Shown one piece after another: positions 44,701 to 52,828 of a DNA stretch of 64,000 bases; the stretch's first letter is position 1; every line of letters starts with the position of its first letter. The DNA is taken from assembly GCA_052379845.1 (NCBI GenBank), contig JBQTCF010000003.1; one strand, written 5' to 3'. Source of the DNA: Roseinatronobacter sp052379845 (GTDB taxonomy: Bacteria; Pseudomonadota; Alphaproteobacteria; Rhodobacterales; Rhodobacteraceae). The translations under genes and the position numbers were made by a program. Under the pieces are notes generated by a model that did not search any database, was not told where the DNA came from, and saw nothing but the letters and a program-made list of their open reading frames with translations.

Positions 44701-45099
44701 TTTGCCCAGTGTCAGCAAGCGCGCCAGCCGGTGATAGGCCGCGCGGTCAGTGGGCAGGGCAATCCAGTCCACGGCGCAATCATCCAGCACCAGCCGCGCG
44801 CCGACAATCAGCTTCGGCAACTCTGGCAGGTCGACATGGGACAATTCCTGCGCCGAAACCTGTTGGCGTGACGACGCATCCATGCGTGTGCCAGACCGCA
44901 CCGGCAGGCCCTTGCCTGCATCCGTCCGCAGGGTTTTCAGGGCCGACCATGCGCGCACCACCCCCGCCAGCGAATTGCGGTCCGTTATGGCAATGGCCGC
45001 CAGCCCCAGTTCGGCGGCGCGCAGCACCAGTTCTTCGGGGTGCGATGCGCCCGTCAGAAAGGTGAAATTCGATGTGACGCATAATTCGGCATAGCTCAT
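41794..45099 (-). CDS. dnaE2: Error-prone DNA polymerase DnaE2
   Basis: The 1101-residue C-family polymerase starts MSYAELCVTSNFTFLTGASH, the PHP-domain start of DnaE2. The catalytic Asp motif PDIDVDFEHERREEVIQWIY is near residue 415, followed by the palm and finger region (GVFQVESRAQMNFLPRMRP) and a C-terminal OB fold (VCGLVITRQRPGTASGVIF). The start overlaps the imuB stop (ATGA), so the three mutasome genes are translationally linked. DnaE2 performs translesion synthesis and induced mutagenesis with ImuA and ImuB. The length and the lack of an exonuclease insert fit DnaE2 rather than DnaE1. Confidence 0.95.
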   Translation of the reverse strand: MSYAELCVTSNFTFLTGASHPEELVLRAAELGLAAIAITDRNSLAGVVRAWSALKTLRTDAGKGLPVRSGTRMDASSRQQVSAQELSHVDLPELPKLIVGARLVLDDCAVDWIALPTDRAAYHRLARLLTLGKRRAPKGGCHLTMRDLETGCQGMVLIALPPTDLAQATAPLQALQARYPGQVFLGAPPRYDGSDQAWFDACARMALRASTPMVALGDVLMHRAARRPLADVLTCLRCGITIDQIGTRALPNAERRLKGHADMARLYRNHPAALRRTLDIAARCGFDLGQLSYDYPDEVAQGEAPQARLERLAREGMARRYPQGAPARVQGLMAKELALVADLNYAAYFLTVHDIVAHARSRGILCQGRGSAANSILCYLLGITDVSPDMIGMVVERFISRHRAEPPDIDVDFEHERREEVIQWIYDRYTRDRAGLCATVIHFRTRAAIREVGKVMGLSADVTTALAGQIWGHSNSGADPARLRELGLDPRDSRLSLTLRLIGEIIGFPRHLSQHVGGFVITKGRLDELCPIENAAMEGRTVIEWDKDDIDALGILKVDILSLGMLTCIRKAFDLLQTHNHTHLTLDSVPQEDRATYDMLCRADAVGVFQVESRAQMNFLPRMRPRTFYDLVIEVAIVRPGPIQGGMVKPYIRRRQGLETPEPFGPALEQVTRKTLGVPLFQEQAMQIAVVGAGYTAEEADHLRRSLASFRRMGTIGAHKDRFINGMLANGYARDVAEACFAQIEGFADYGFPESHAAAFAMLTYVSSWLKCHHPAVFACALLNSQPMGFYAPAQIVRDARDHGVDVRPVCVNHSGWDNLLERRGDGALALRLGFRQIKGFRKEDADWIVAARGNGYPDPESLWLRAGIAPAVLDRLAESDAFAGTGLTRRAALWAVRAIRAPAPLPLFADPIDGEGLREPPVSLPAMHLGEEMVEDYITLRLSLRAHPMELLRPAMGTLTAHDQLLAVPPGRHAVCGLVITRQRPGTASGVIFLTLEDETGVCNVVVWPKTYARFRRVVMGGRLLRVTGRLEREGAVAHLIADQIEDMSHHLSDLGHPMDHDIGLTAPQADDAPRPPRYPPRAHHPREQAKRLFPSRDFH

Positions 45100-46559
45100 G
45101 CGAATTCGCCCTGCACAAACCAGCCGGGATTTTGGGGCGTGTGAAACAGCCACAACCTGCGGCCCTGGCGGGTGTGAATGCACCAGTAATCGCGCATGCC
45201 TGTCCGCCAGTTCGGGTCATCGAACCACCATTCGGGTGCAATGCGTTCCGGCCCGATGGCGCGCGCGGTGTGCAGATGCATGCGCCGCCACTGGAACCGC
45301 GCGGGCGGTGTGGGGCCTGTGGCGGCAATGGCTTCGGGGGGGAACAGGTGCAGGGGGCGGGGCGGGGCGGGGCGCCAGCCTGTTTCAGGCGCGCTATGGG
45401 CTGCGGGCGCTATCAGGAAACTGCGTTCGGGGATGTGGCTGTCGGCGGGCAGAAAGCGGCGCACATTTTCCAGCCCGATACGGGTTCCGATGCGGGTGAC
45501 CAGATCGGCCAGCCGGTCGGGGGTTTGCGATGTGGCCCCTATTGCGGCCTGCTGCGCGGCCAGCGGTTCTGTCAGCGTGGCTTCCAGCCGCACCTGGTCA
45601 ATGCCGAACCCCGCCTGCACAGTGCCCACACCCCGTTCAAACAGGGGCAGAATGCGCGCGGGGTCGCGCATGGCGGCGGCCAGCCGCAATTCCACCTGCT
45701 GGCTGCCCTGATCCACCCGCCGCAAGGTCAGCACCAATGCGCGCGCGCCAACCCCCTGCGCGTGCAATTTGGCACATAGCGCGTCCAGCAAGCGGCCCGT
45801 GGCGGTCATGACATCGCCAACCAGACCAATGGGGTCAGGCAGGGTCAGGCGCACGGCGTAATGCACCGGCGCAGCTTCGGGGGTGACGGGTTCGGGCAGA
45901 TGGCCAAGCGCCTGATCCAGCCGTTGCAACAGGGCGGGTCCAAACCTGCGGGCCAGTGGGGCGCGTGCCGTGTCCGACAAGTCACCGATGGTGCGCAGGC
46001 CCAGCCGTTGCAGCGCGGTGCTGGTTGCATTGTCCAGCCGCAGCGCGGCCACGGGCAGGTTGTCCAGCGGTTGTTCTGCCTGCGTGCCGTAATGCGCCCG
46101 CGCCCATGCCGCCCCGCGCGTGTTGCCCAGCCCCAGCCGCACCTCCAGCCCGGCGGCGTCCAGCCGCGCGCGCAGGCGCGCCAGCAGCGCCCCCTCGCCC
46201 CCCCACAGATGGGCTGAACCGCTGATATCCAGCACCAGCCCGTCTGCGCCGTCATGCCCCACCCAAGGGCACCAGCGCATGGCCCAGCGGCGCAGCGTGG
46301 CCAGAAAACGCGCGTCCAGATCCGGGCGCGCGGGGCGGCATACCATGTCGGGGCAAAAAGCGCGTGCATCGGCCAGCGACATGCCACACTGCAACCCCGC
46401 CTGTTCGGCATGGCGGTTCAGGCAATACAGCCGGTCGCTGTTGTCCTGCCGGATGGTCAGCGCAAAGGGGCCGTCAACCGGATGCGCCCGCAGAACCCGA
46501 TCTGTTGCCAGTCGGGGAAACCACATGCAAATGACGCGTTTCTGAATCCCATCGAACAT
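45096..46559 (-). CDS. imuB: ImuB, Y-family polymerase-like mutasome protein
   Basis: A 487-residue Y-family-like protein. RVICMWFPRLATDRVLRA opens the fold, but the catalytic acidic residues of true Y polymerases are not kept (LVLDISGSAHLWGGEGALLA replaces the D-E block), as is normal for ImuB. It serves as a scaffold linking DnaE2 to the beta clamp. Start ATG 46559 gives an 86-nt overlap with imuA; ATG 46526 (MWFPRL) would reduce it and is quite possible. The stop overlaps dnaE2 by ATGA. A GTTC-N7-GTTC element lies 15 bp before the ATG. Confidence 0.9.
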   Translation of the reverse strand: MFDGIQKRVICMWFPRLATDRVLRAHPVDGPFALTIRQDNSDRLYCLNRHAEQAGLQCGMSLADARAFCPDMVCRPARPDLDARFLATLRRWAMRWCPWVGHDGADGLVLDISGSAHLWGGEGALLARLRARLDAAGLEVRLGLGNTRGAAWARAHYGTQAEQPLDNLPVAALRLDNATSTALQRLGLRTIGDLSDTARAPLARRFGPALLQRLDQALGHLPEPVTPEAAPVHYAVRLTLPDPIGLVGDVMTATGRLLDALCAKLHAQGVGARALVLTLRRVDQGSQQVELRLAAAMRDPARILPLFERGVGTVQAGFGIDQVRLEATLTEPLAAQQAAIGATSQTPDRLADLVTRIGTRIGLENVRRFLPADSHIPERSFLIAPAAHSAPETGWRPAPPRPLHLFPPEAIAATGPTPPARFQWRRMHLHTARAIGPERIAPEWWFDDPNWRTGMRDYWCIHTRQGRRLWLFHTPQNPGWFVQGEFA

Positions 46560-47082
46560 GCCAGGCCCCAATTGTTCCTGATTTGTTCTTATTAATTTCC
46601 CAATGCATCAGAGTCGAGTCGCTTCTGTTCACATCCAGAACAGGGGTGGCGTGCCAACGTGTTTCTGCGGCATTGGACCCCATCCCTTCAGGAATGATGC
46701 ACAGCCCTGTGGTGTTTCCCGCGCGTGCCGCCAGTTGCAGCCTGCGCCCCGCGCGCAAGTCCAGCGCGCGGGTGATGGCGATGACAACCAGCGGTGTGGA
46801 CCCATCCCTAAGCGCTTCTTCTGCTACTGCGAGTGTGTCGGTCTGGTTGGGCGTGCAGGCCAGCATGATGCGGGCAGGGTCCACAAAGGCCGCAAGGCCG
46901 GGCGGGTGCAGGGTGCCGGCCTGCCTGCTTTCGCATACCCACAACACCATTCCCGCCATTCTTGCCGCAAGGACAGCGGCAAACGCCACTGCCCCCGCGC
47001 CGGACACTTCATGGACACGGGCGGCACGCAGAAAACTGGAAGATGACGGATCACAGGACATGGTGCCAATATATGGCACCAT
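46474..47082 (-). CDS. imuA: ImuA, RecA-like mutasome accessory protein
   Basis: The 202-residue protein has VHEVSGAGAVAFAAVLAARM near residue 23, VFDPARIM-like sequence (FVDPARIMLACTPNQTDTL), EEALRDGSTPLVVIAI and, near 160, HWEINKNKSGTIGAWHVRWD, the conserved ImuA C-terminal block. It is shorter than RecA and lacks a clean Walker A, as usual for the family. It works with ImuB and DnaE2 in damage-induced mutagenesis. The start at 47082 (MVPYIGT) lies inside a perfect palindrome; ATG 47061 (MSCDPSS) is the alternative. Confidence 0.83.
   Translation of the reverse strand: MVPYIGTMSCDPSSSSFLRAARVHEVSGAGAVAFAAVLAARMAGMVLWVCESRQAGTLHPPGLAAFVDPARIMLACTPNQTDTLAVAEEALRDGSTPLVVIAITRALDLRAGRRLQLAARAGNTTGLCIIPEGMGSNAAETRWHATPVLDVNRSDSTLMHWEINKNKSGTIGAWHVRWDSETRHLHVVSPTGNRSGSAGASG
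46574..46588. promoter_or_regulatory. GTTC-N7-GTTC, candidate alphaproteobacterial LexA box
   Basis: GTTC at 46574 and 46585 separated by exactly seven bases match the alphaproteobacterial SOS-box consensus. It is inside imuA coding sequence and 15 bp upstream of the chosen imuB start, so it may be an internal promoter operator or coincidence. Confidence 0.35.
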
Positions 47083-47085
47083 GTC
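47057..47085. promoter_or_regulatory. Perfect 12-bp inverted repeat over the imuA start
   Basis: GACATGGTGCCA (47057-47068) and TGGCACCATGTC (47074-47085) are perfect arms around ATATA. Both candidate imuA start codons lie within the arms. It could be an operator or an RNA hairpin that hides the start codon. It does not match the LexA consensus. Confidence 0.6.
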
Positions 47086-47129
47086 AGGCGTTTCAAACGG
47101 CGGTTACAGGGCTGGCCCCCGTCAGGGGG

Positions 47130-48284
47130 TTATGCCGCGCGCCCGAACAGCGGTTGGGGCCGCAAATGCGTCAGACTGCGCCACAGCCATTCCCACGGCC
47201 CGTAGATGAAATGTCGAAACCACAGATGCGCGAAACCGCACAGCCCCATGACAACCCCGCCCGCAAGTGCGACGACAGCAAGCGTGCCGGTCTGGCCGAT
47301 CAACTGAAAGCCCCAGCCATAAAACAGCATTTGCCCCAGCGCCGAAGACCCCAGATACCCTGTCAGACTCATCCTGCCCAACGGGGCCAGCAGGGTATGC
47401 ACCCACTGCAGGCGCGGGCCATGCAAGGCACCTGTCAGGACCATAAGATACCCCAGCGCCATCAGCGGCGTTTCCAGATACAGCATGAACCAGATGCCCC
47501 GTGGCGTCTGGATCAGGTGCAGTCCGGCCCATGCCCCCAGACCCAGCAACAGGCACACAGCACCTGCGCGCAACATCGCCCCGCGCCGCGCCGCGATATG
47601 CGCCAGAAGGGCAGCTTTGCCCGCTGCAAGCCCCAGCAGGAACAGGCCCGACAGCATGAACAGCCGCAACAACAGCATTCCCGCCGCCCCGTCAGCGGCC
47701 CCCGTGACCATATTCAGGTTTTGGGTGACCGCATCTGCATATTGCGGCAAGGCGAAGGCTTGCAGGCTGTCCCCATGCCCTTCGGGCACAGGTGCGGGCG
47801 GGCCAACCCCGCTCAGGGCAAGGGCCGCAGGCCCCGCCAGAATTAACCCCACCCCCAGCGCGCAAATGACCCGCTGCGACAGGCGCGCGGCCAGCGGAAG
47901 CAGCAGCCCCAATGCGGCATAGGTCATCAGGATGTCGGCCCAGAACAAAAAGATCGCATTGAACGCCCCGATCGCGCCCAGAACCAGAAACCTGCGCATG
48001 ATCTGCAGCGCTGATGCGCCGCCTTCGGGACCTGCGCGCTGCAAGATCATGCTGAAACTTAGCCCGAACATGAAAGAAAAGGCCGCAAGCGCCTTGCCGT
48101 CAAAAAACATGTCCAGCAAAGTCCATGCAGCGCGGTCCAGTGGCCCCAGCATGTCAGCGCGCGCCGCCGGGTCCAGATAGGCCAGCCCCGAAAAGGTCAT
48201 CATGTTCATAACGATGACAACCGCCAGTGCCACGGCGCGCACTGTGTCGATACGGGTGTTCCGCTGGTGTTCGTGCAAAGCCAT
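47130..48284 (-). CDS. DUF418-family (YeiB-like) membrane protein
   Basis: The 384-residue protein begins MALHEHQRNTRIDTVRAVAL, the R-I-x-x-x-D-x-x-RG-x-A-like start of this family. It has about ten membrane segments, with FSFMFGLSFSMIL near 80 and the C-terminal DUF418 part GRMSLTGYLGSSALGQMLFY and FRHFIYGPWEWLWRSLTH. These proteins are related to acyltransferase-3-like membrane proteins; the substrate is unknown. The ATG at 48284 is preceded by a long G-run. Reading upstream of it stays open but carries no family sequence. It is separated from imuA by 47 bp on the same strand. Confidence 0.85.
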   Translation of the reverse strand: MALHEHQRNTRIDTVRAVALAVVIVMNMMTFSGLAYLDPAARADMLGPLDRAAWTLLDMFFDGKALAAFSFMFGLSFSMILQRAGPEGGASALQIMRRFLVLGAIGAFNAIFLFWADILMTYAALGLLLPLAARLSQRVICALGVGLILAGPAALALSGVGPPAPVPEGHGDSLQAFALPQYADAVTQNLNMVTGAADGAAGMLLLRLFMLSGLFLLGLAAGKAALLAHIAARRGAMLRAGAVCLLLGLGAWAGLHLIQTPRGIWFMLYLETPLMALGYLMVLTGALHGPRLQWVHTLLAPLGRMSLTGYLGSSALGQMLFYGWGFQLIGQTGTLAVVALAGGVVMGLCGFAHLWFRHFIYGPWEWLWRSLTHLRPQPLFGRAA

Positions 48285-48554
48285 CGCCGCCGCCCCCCCC
48301 TTCGCTACAGGCTGTTCCACTGCAGGGCCGAAAGCATAAAATGCCGCCCATCGAAGGCCAGTCATGCCCGTTTTCAGCGCGTGAAATGGGCGTTTTCGTG
48401 CCAAAACCGCCATGATTGCGCGGGGGGCGGGGGGGGCACAGAAGGGGAGATTTCCGGTTTGCGCAACTGCGCGGGCGCGGAGCACACGCGCGGGGCAGGG
48501 CGCACCGCCAAATGCATGGCATTCCAGCTGCACCAGCCCAGTTGCGCGCGCGGA

Positions 48555-49403
48555 TTACCCTGTCATCTTCTCATCTTGAAGATGCGACATTTTCCATGGC
48601 GCGCGTGTGTCGGGCGCGCCGAACAGATACCCTTGCAGACAATCAACCCCCATATCGACCAGCATCCGCGCATCTTCTGCGGTTTCAACGGATTCCGCGA
48701 CAGTGAACATGTCGAAATGCCGTGCAATTGACACCAGCGCCTGTGTCAGGATCTGGTTGTCGGGGTTTTCACTGATACCGCGAATGAACTCGCCATCAAT
48801 CTTGATGATGTCGAAATAAAAATCCTTCAGATACCGGAAGGCGGTGTAGCCCGCGCCGAAATCATCCAATGCGAAGCATATGCCGCGTTCTTGCATGTCC
48901 TGCATGAAAACCGTCACAAGGTCAGGCATGACAATGGCCGAGGATTCCGTGATTTCAAGGATCAGCCGCTCCCCGATCCTGGGGTCCTGACGCAGGCCGC
49001 GTTCCAGCGTGGCCAGCCATTCGGGGTATCCGATGGACCGCGCTGACATGTTGATGGACAGCCGGATTCCAGGTTCGACAGCCAGCGTGTTCAACCCCAT
49101 TTCCAGCGCCAGACAGTCAATCTTGCGGCCCAGTTCCATCGTTTCGACCGCGCCCATGAAATCGACCGCGGGAATGATCCTGCCCTTGGGGTCCATGATT
49201 CGGATCAACCCCTCATAGAAGGCCACGCGCCGCGGCATGCGCGCTTGCACGACAGGCTGGAAGGCCAGCATCGCGCGACGATCCTTCAACGCGTGTTCCA
49301 CCAGACTGATCGCATCTTGCCGCGTTTGTTCTGCCGCTGCAGCAAAAGGGGAAGAATGCGCTGCATCCTCATTATAGGGCCGACCAGTAAGTGGGTTTGA
49401 CAT
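48555..49403 (-). CDS. EAL-domain cyclic-di-GMP phosphodiesterase
   Basis: A 282-residue cytoplasmic protein made of a single EAL domain after a 45-residue acidic leader. The catalytic set is complete: AFYEGLIRI (the EAL motif as EGL), LSINMSARS (Asn), ILEITESSAI (Glu), FALDDFGAGYTAFRYL (DDFG), IKIDGEFIRG (Lys) and VAESVET (Glu). It should hydrolyse c-di-GMP to pGpG, favouring motility. The ATG 49403 has GGAG eight bases upstream. A perfect TTAA-N7-TTAA box lies 43-57 bp upstream, suggesting CtrA control. It is divergent from argH. Confidence 0.9.
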   Translation of the reverse strand: MSNPLTGRPYNEDAAHSSPFAAAAEQTRQDAISLVEHALKDRRAMLAFQPVVQARMPRRVAFYEGLIRIMDPKGRIIPAVDFMGAVETMELGRKIDCLALEMGLNTLAVEPGIRLSINMSARSIGYPEWLATLERGLRQDPRIGERLILEITESSAIVMPDLVTVFMQDMQERGICFALDDFGAGYTAFRYLKDFYFDIIKIDGEFIRGISENPDNQILTQALVSIARHFDMFTVAESVETAEDARMLVDMGVDCLQGYLFGAPDTRAPWKMSHLQDEKMTG

Positions 49404-49445
49404 CAGGACTACTCCAAGGCTTTTCCCGACATTCGCGTGTTGCAC

Positions 49446-49460
49446 TTAATCGGCGGTTAA
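49446..49460. promoter_or_regulatory. CtrA-type box TTAA-N7-TTAA upstream of the EAL gene
   Basis: TTAA at 49446 and 49457 separated by TCGGCGG form a perfect full CtrA site. All eight fixed positions are A or T in GC-rich DNA, which makes chance less likely. It lies 43-57 bp before the EAL-gene ATG and about 130 bp before argH. Confidence 0.6.
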
Positions 49461-49589
49461 ATTCAGGCGATTCTCTAAAATACTTGTCATATTTTCAGCT
49501 TTGCGCGACGCCTTGGGCGCGGATTGCTTTCGGCGGACGGCCCGCGTATAGGCTTTTGCAAAATCCGGCGGCGTCAAAGGACAGCAATC

Positions 49590-50981
49590 ATGGGCGAATC
49601 TTCGGCAAATTCGATGTGGGGCGGGCGTTTTGCAGCAGGCCCGCACGCCATCATGGAGGCCATCAATGCCTCAATCGGTTTTGACCAGCGCATGGCCGCG
49701 CAGGACATCGCCGGATCGCGCGCGCATGCGGCCATGCTGGCGGCAACGGGAATCATCACGGCGCAGGATGCACAGGCCATTGATCAGGGGCTGCACCAGG
49801 TTCTCACCGAGATTGAGGGCGGCAGTTTTGCTTTCTCGACCGCGCTGGAAGACATACACATGAATGTCGAGGCGCGCTTGTCAGACCTTATCGGTGCCCC
49901 GGCAGGGCGCCTGCACACAGCACGGTCGCGCAATGATCAGGTCGCGCTGGATTTCCGCATCTGGGTGCGCGACCAATGCGACGCCGCGATTGCGGGCATC
50001 GACGCGCTGATGCGCGCCTTTCTGGCACAGGCCGAAGCGGGCGCAGATTGGGTCATGCCCGGATTCACCCATCTGCAAACTGCGCAACCTGTCACATGGG
50101 GCCACCATATGATGGCCTATGTGGAAATGCTGGCCCGCGACAAGGGCCGTTTCCAGGATGCACGCGCGCGCATGAACGAATGCCCCCTTGGGGCAGCCGC
50201 GCTGGCGGGCACGTCCTTTCCCATCGACCGCCAGATGACGGCCAGGGCGCTGGGCTTTGACCGGCCCACGGCGAATTCCCTTGATACTGTGTCGGACCGC
50301 GATTTCGCGCTGGAATTCCTGTCAGCGGCCAGCATTTGTGCGATGCACCTGTCGCGCTTTGCCGAAGAACTGGTCATCTGGTCCTCGGCGCAATTCCGCT
50401 TTGTGCGCATGTCCGACCAGTTTTCCACCGGCTCCAGCATCATGCCGCAAAAGCGCAACCCCGATGCCGCCGAATTGCTGCGCGCCAAACTGGGGCGCAT
50501 CCTTGGGGCAACTGTGGCGCTGTTCACCGTCATGAAGGGGCTGCCGCTGGCCTATTCCAAGGACATGCAGGAAGACAAGGAGCAGGTGTTTGACGCCGCC
50601 GATACCCTTATGCTGGGCCTTGCCGCCATGGAAGGCATGGTGCGCGACCTGACGGCCAACCGCGCCACGCTCGAAACTGCGGCCGCCTCCGGGTTTTCGA
50701 CCGCAACCGATCTGGCCGACTGGCTGGTGCGCGAACTGAACCTGCCCTTCCGAGAGGCGCACCACGTCACCGGGTCCCTTGTCAAACTGGCCGAGGACAG
50801 CGGCTGCGACCTCCCCGACCTGACGCTGGACGACATGCAAAAAGTGCATGGTCAAATCACGCAGGCGGTCTATTCTGTGCTGGGGGTGCAGAACTCGGTC
50901 AACAGCCGCACCAGCTATGGCGGCACAGCCCCCGCAAATGTCCGCGACCAGATCGCCCGCTGGAAAGGAATATTGTCATGA
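49590..50981 (+). CDS. argH: Argininosuccinate lyase
   Basis: The 463-residue enzyme of the fumarase/aspartase superfamily starts SSANSMWGGRFAAGPHAIME. It has EDIHMNVEARLSDLIG, HTARSRNDQVALDFRIWVRD, and the superfamily signature GSSIMPQKRNPDAAELLRAK near residue 285, which carries the catalytic Ser loop. It splits argininosuccinate into arginine and fumarate, the last step of arginine synthesis. The length is standard. The stop overlaps the start of a small lipoprotein gene (ATGA), followed by a DUF2834 gene and lysA, an arrangement that links two amino-acid pathways in one probable operon. Confidence 0.97.
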   Translation: MGESSANSMWGGRFAAGPHAIMEAINASIGFDQRMAAQDIAGSRAHAAMLAATGIITAQDAQAIDQGLHQVLTEIEGGSFAFSTALEDIHMNVEARLSDLIGAPAGRLHTARSRNDQVALDFRIWVRDQCDAAIAGIDALMRAFLAQAEAGADWVMPGFTHLQTAQPVTWGHHMMAYVEMLARDKGRFQDARARMNECPLGAAALAGTSFPIDRQMTARALGFDRPTANSLDTVSDRDFALEFLSAASICAMHLSRFAEELVIWSSAQFRFVRMSDQFSTGSSIMPQKRNPDAAELLRAKLGRILGATVALFTVMKGLPLAYSKDMQEDKEQVFDAADTLMLGLAAMEGMVRDLTANRATLETAAASGFSTATDLADWLVRELNLPFREAHHVTGSLVKLAEDSGCDLPDLTLDDMQKVHGQITQAVYSVLGVQNSVNSRTSYGGTAPANVRDQIARWKGILS

Positions 50982-51115
50982 AATACGCCCTGCTGGCTGC
51001 CGTGTTCGTGCTCAGCGCCTGCGGTGCCGAAGCCCCGCCAAGTTACCCCGCACCAGCACAATCGGGCCTCAGTGTCACAGGTGACGCGCGCATTGGCGTG
51101 GGCGCAGACCTATGA
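50978..51115 (+). CDS. Small lipoprotein, 45 residues
   Basis: The product MKYALLAAVFVLSACGAEAP continues for 25 more residues. VLSAC is a canonical lipobox, so the mature protein would be a 31-residue acylated peptide rich in Pro and Ala. It is translationally coupled on both sides: its ATG overlaps the argH stop, and its stop overlaps the DUF2834 start. Small lipoproteins behind argH occur in Rhodobacteraceae; function unknown. Confidence 0.8.
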   Translation: MKYALLAAVFVLSACGAEAPPSYPAPAQSGLSVTGDARIGVGADL

Positions 51116-51426
51116 CGCCCCTGCGCATGATCTATCTGGCGCTGGCCATCTGGGGCACACTTCATCCGATGTATTGGTTCATCACATGGTTTGTGCAAAA
51201 TGAATGGTCGCTGATGGCCATGGTCGACGCGTGGCATGCCAACGCGGCCACCAGCGGGCTGGTCTGGGACCTGACAATTGCCGCTGTCGCGTTGACGCTG
51301 TTCGTGCTTGTCGAAAGCTGGCAGCGCCGCCGGTTCATAGGGCTTCTGGCCATTCCGGCGACATTTTGCATCGGCGTGTCTTGCGGCGTGCCGCTCTATC
51401 TGTTCCTACGCTCCCGCCCGGAGTGA
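51112..51426 (+). CDS. DUF2834-family small membrane protein
   Basis: The 104-residue protein has three hydrophobic segments (residues about 5-25, 48-68, 76-97). The pattern GTLHPMYWFITWFVQN near residue 15 and ATSGLVWDLTIAAVALTLFV near 46 is that of DUF2834. The start overlaps the lipoprotein stop. The function of the family is unknown. It is probably co-transcribed with argH and lysA. Confidence 0.78.
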   Translation: MTPLRMIYLALAIWGTLHPMYWFITWFVQNEWSLMAMVDAWHANAATSGLVWDLTIAAVALTLFVLVESWQRRRFIGLLAIPATFCIGVSCGVPLYLFLRSRPE

Positions 51427-51511
51427 CCGCTCTTTCATCTTGCCACAAATACTCTCGCCGAAGGCACCCGCCCCAACGCCCCGGCCAGCCGCCTGACCGA
51501 AAGCACCCCTG

Positions 51512-52789
51512 ATGGATCATTTCCTGTATCGCAACGGTGTCCTGCACGCCGAAGATGTGCCCCTTTCCCGCATTGCAGCGGATGTGGGCACGCCGTTTTA
51601 TTGCTATTCCACGGCCACTCTGACGCGCCATTTCCGCTTGTTTCAGGACGCGCTGTCGGGGATGGATCATCTGGTATGCTTTGCCATCAAGTCGCTGTCC
51701 AATCAGGCCATCTTGCAGACCCTGGGGGCCTTGGGCGCGGGTATGGATGTGGTGTCAGGGGGCGAATACCGCCGCGCCCTGGCGGCGGGCGTGCCCGGCG
51801 ACCGGATCGTGTTTTCCGGCGTGGGCAAGACGCGCGCGGAGATGGAATTTGCGCTGGCCCATGGTATCCGGCAATTCAACGTTGAATCCGCCGAAGAACT
51901 GCGCGTTCTGTCCGCGGTTTCCAGCGCCATGGGCGTGGTTGCGCCGATCACCTTGCGCGTGAACCCTGATGTGGACGCCAAAACCCATGAGAAAATCGCC
52001 ACAGGCCGCAAGGAAGACAAATTCGGCGTGCCCATCGCGCAGGCCCGCGCCATCTATGCCGAAGCGGCCACCCTGCCGGGCATCGAAATTGTGGGAATTG
52101 ATGTGCATATCGGCAGCCAGCTGACCGAGCTTGCCCCTTTTGAAGCCGCATTTACAAAAATCGCGGACCTGACACGCGAGTTGCGCGCAGATGGCCACAC
52201 CATCCGGCGGCTGGATCTGGGCGGGGGGCTGGGCATTCCCTATACGCGGTCCAATGAAACCCCGCCCCTGCCGCTGGAGTATGGCGCCATGATCCAGCGT
52301 GTTCTGGGGGATCTGGATGTTGAAATTGAGATTGAACCGGGCCGCCTGATTGCGGGCAATGCGGGTATTCTTGTGGCCTCGGTCATCTACCTGAAGCAAG
52401 GCGAAGGGCGCGATTTCCTGATCCTTGATGCGGCAATGAACGACCTGATCCGCCCTGCCATGTATGGCGCGCATCATGACATTGTGCCAGTTGTGGAACC
52501 TGTCGCGGGTGTGGAACAGCGCGCGGTGGATATTGTCGGCCCCGTATGCGAATCGGGCGACACTTTCGCCAAGTCGCGCAACATGCCCCCGCTGGGGCCT
52601 GAGGATCTGGTCGCGTTCCGCTCGGCGGGTGCTTACGGCGCTGTCATGTCGTCAGAATACAATACCCGCCCCCTGATCCCCGAAGTTCTGGTGAAAGATG
52701 ATCAATATGCTGTCATCCGTCCGCGCCCAAGCTTTGACGAAATCATCAACCGCGATACATTACCGGAATGGCTGACGCAAAAGCCATGA
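51512..52789 (+). CDS. lysA: Diaminopimelate decarboxylase
   Basis: A 425-residue fold-III PLP enzyme. CFAIKSLSNQAILQTL near residue 56 holds the PLP-binding Lys. VHIGSQLTELAPFEAAF near 190, LGGGLGIPY near 237, IEIEPGRLIAGNAGILV near 270 and GPVCESGDTFAKSRNMP near 345 (the catalytic Cys) complete the site. It decarboxylates meso-diaminopimelate to lysine. The start is 85 nt behind the DUF2834 gene. Confidence 0.97.
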   Translation: MDHFLYRNGVLHAEDVPLSRIAADVGTPFYCYSTATLTRHFRLFQDALSGMDHLVCFAIKSLSNQAILQTLGALGAGMDVVSGGEYRRALAAGVPGDRIVFSGVGKTRAEMEFALAHGIRQFNVESAEELRVLSAVSSAMGVVAPITLRVNPDVDAKTHEKIATGRKEDKFGVPIAQARAIYAEAATLPGIEIVGIDVHIGSQLTELAPFEAAFTKIADLTRELRADGHTIRRLDLGGGLGIPYTRSNETPPLPLEYGAMIQRVLGDLDVEIEIEPGRLIAGNAGILVASVIYLKQGEGRDFLILDAAMNDLIRPAMYGAHHDIVPVVEPVAGVEQRAVDIVGPVCESGDTFAKSRNMPPLGPEDLVAFRSAGAYGAVMSSEYNTRPLIPEVLVKDDQYAVIRPRPSFDEIINRDTLPEWLTQKP

Positions 52790-52828
52790 TCCGGCTGGCC
52801 TGCCGAACGGGCCGATGAGAGAGGGTTG

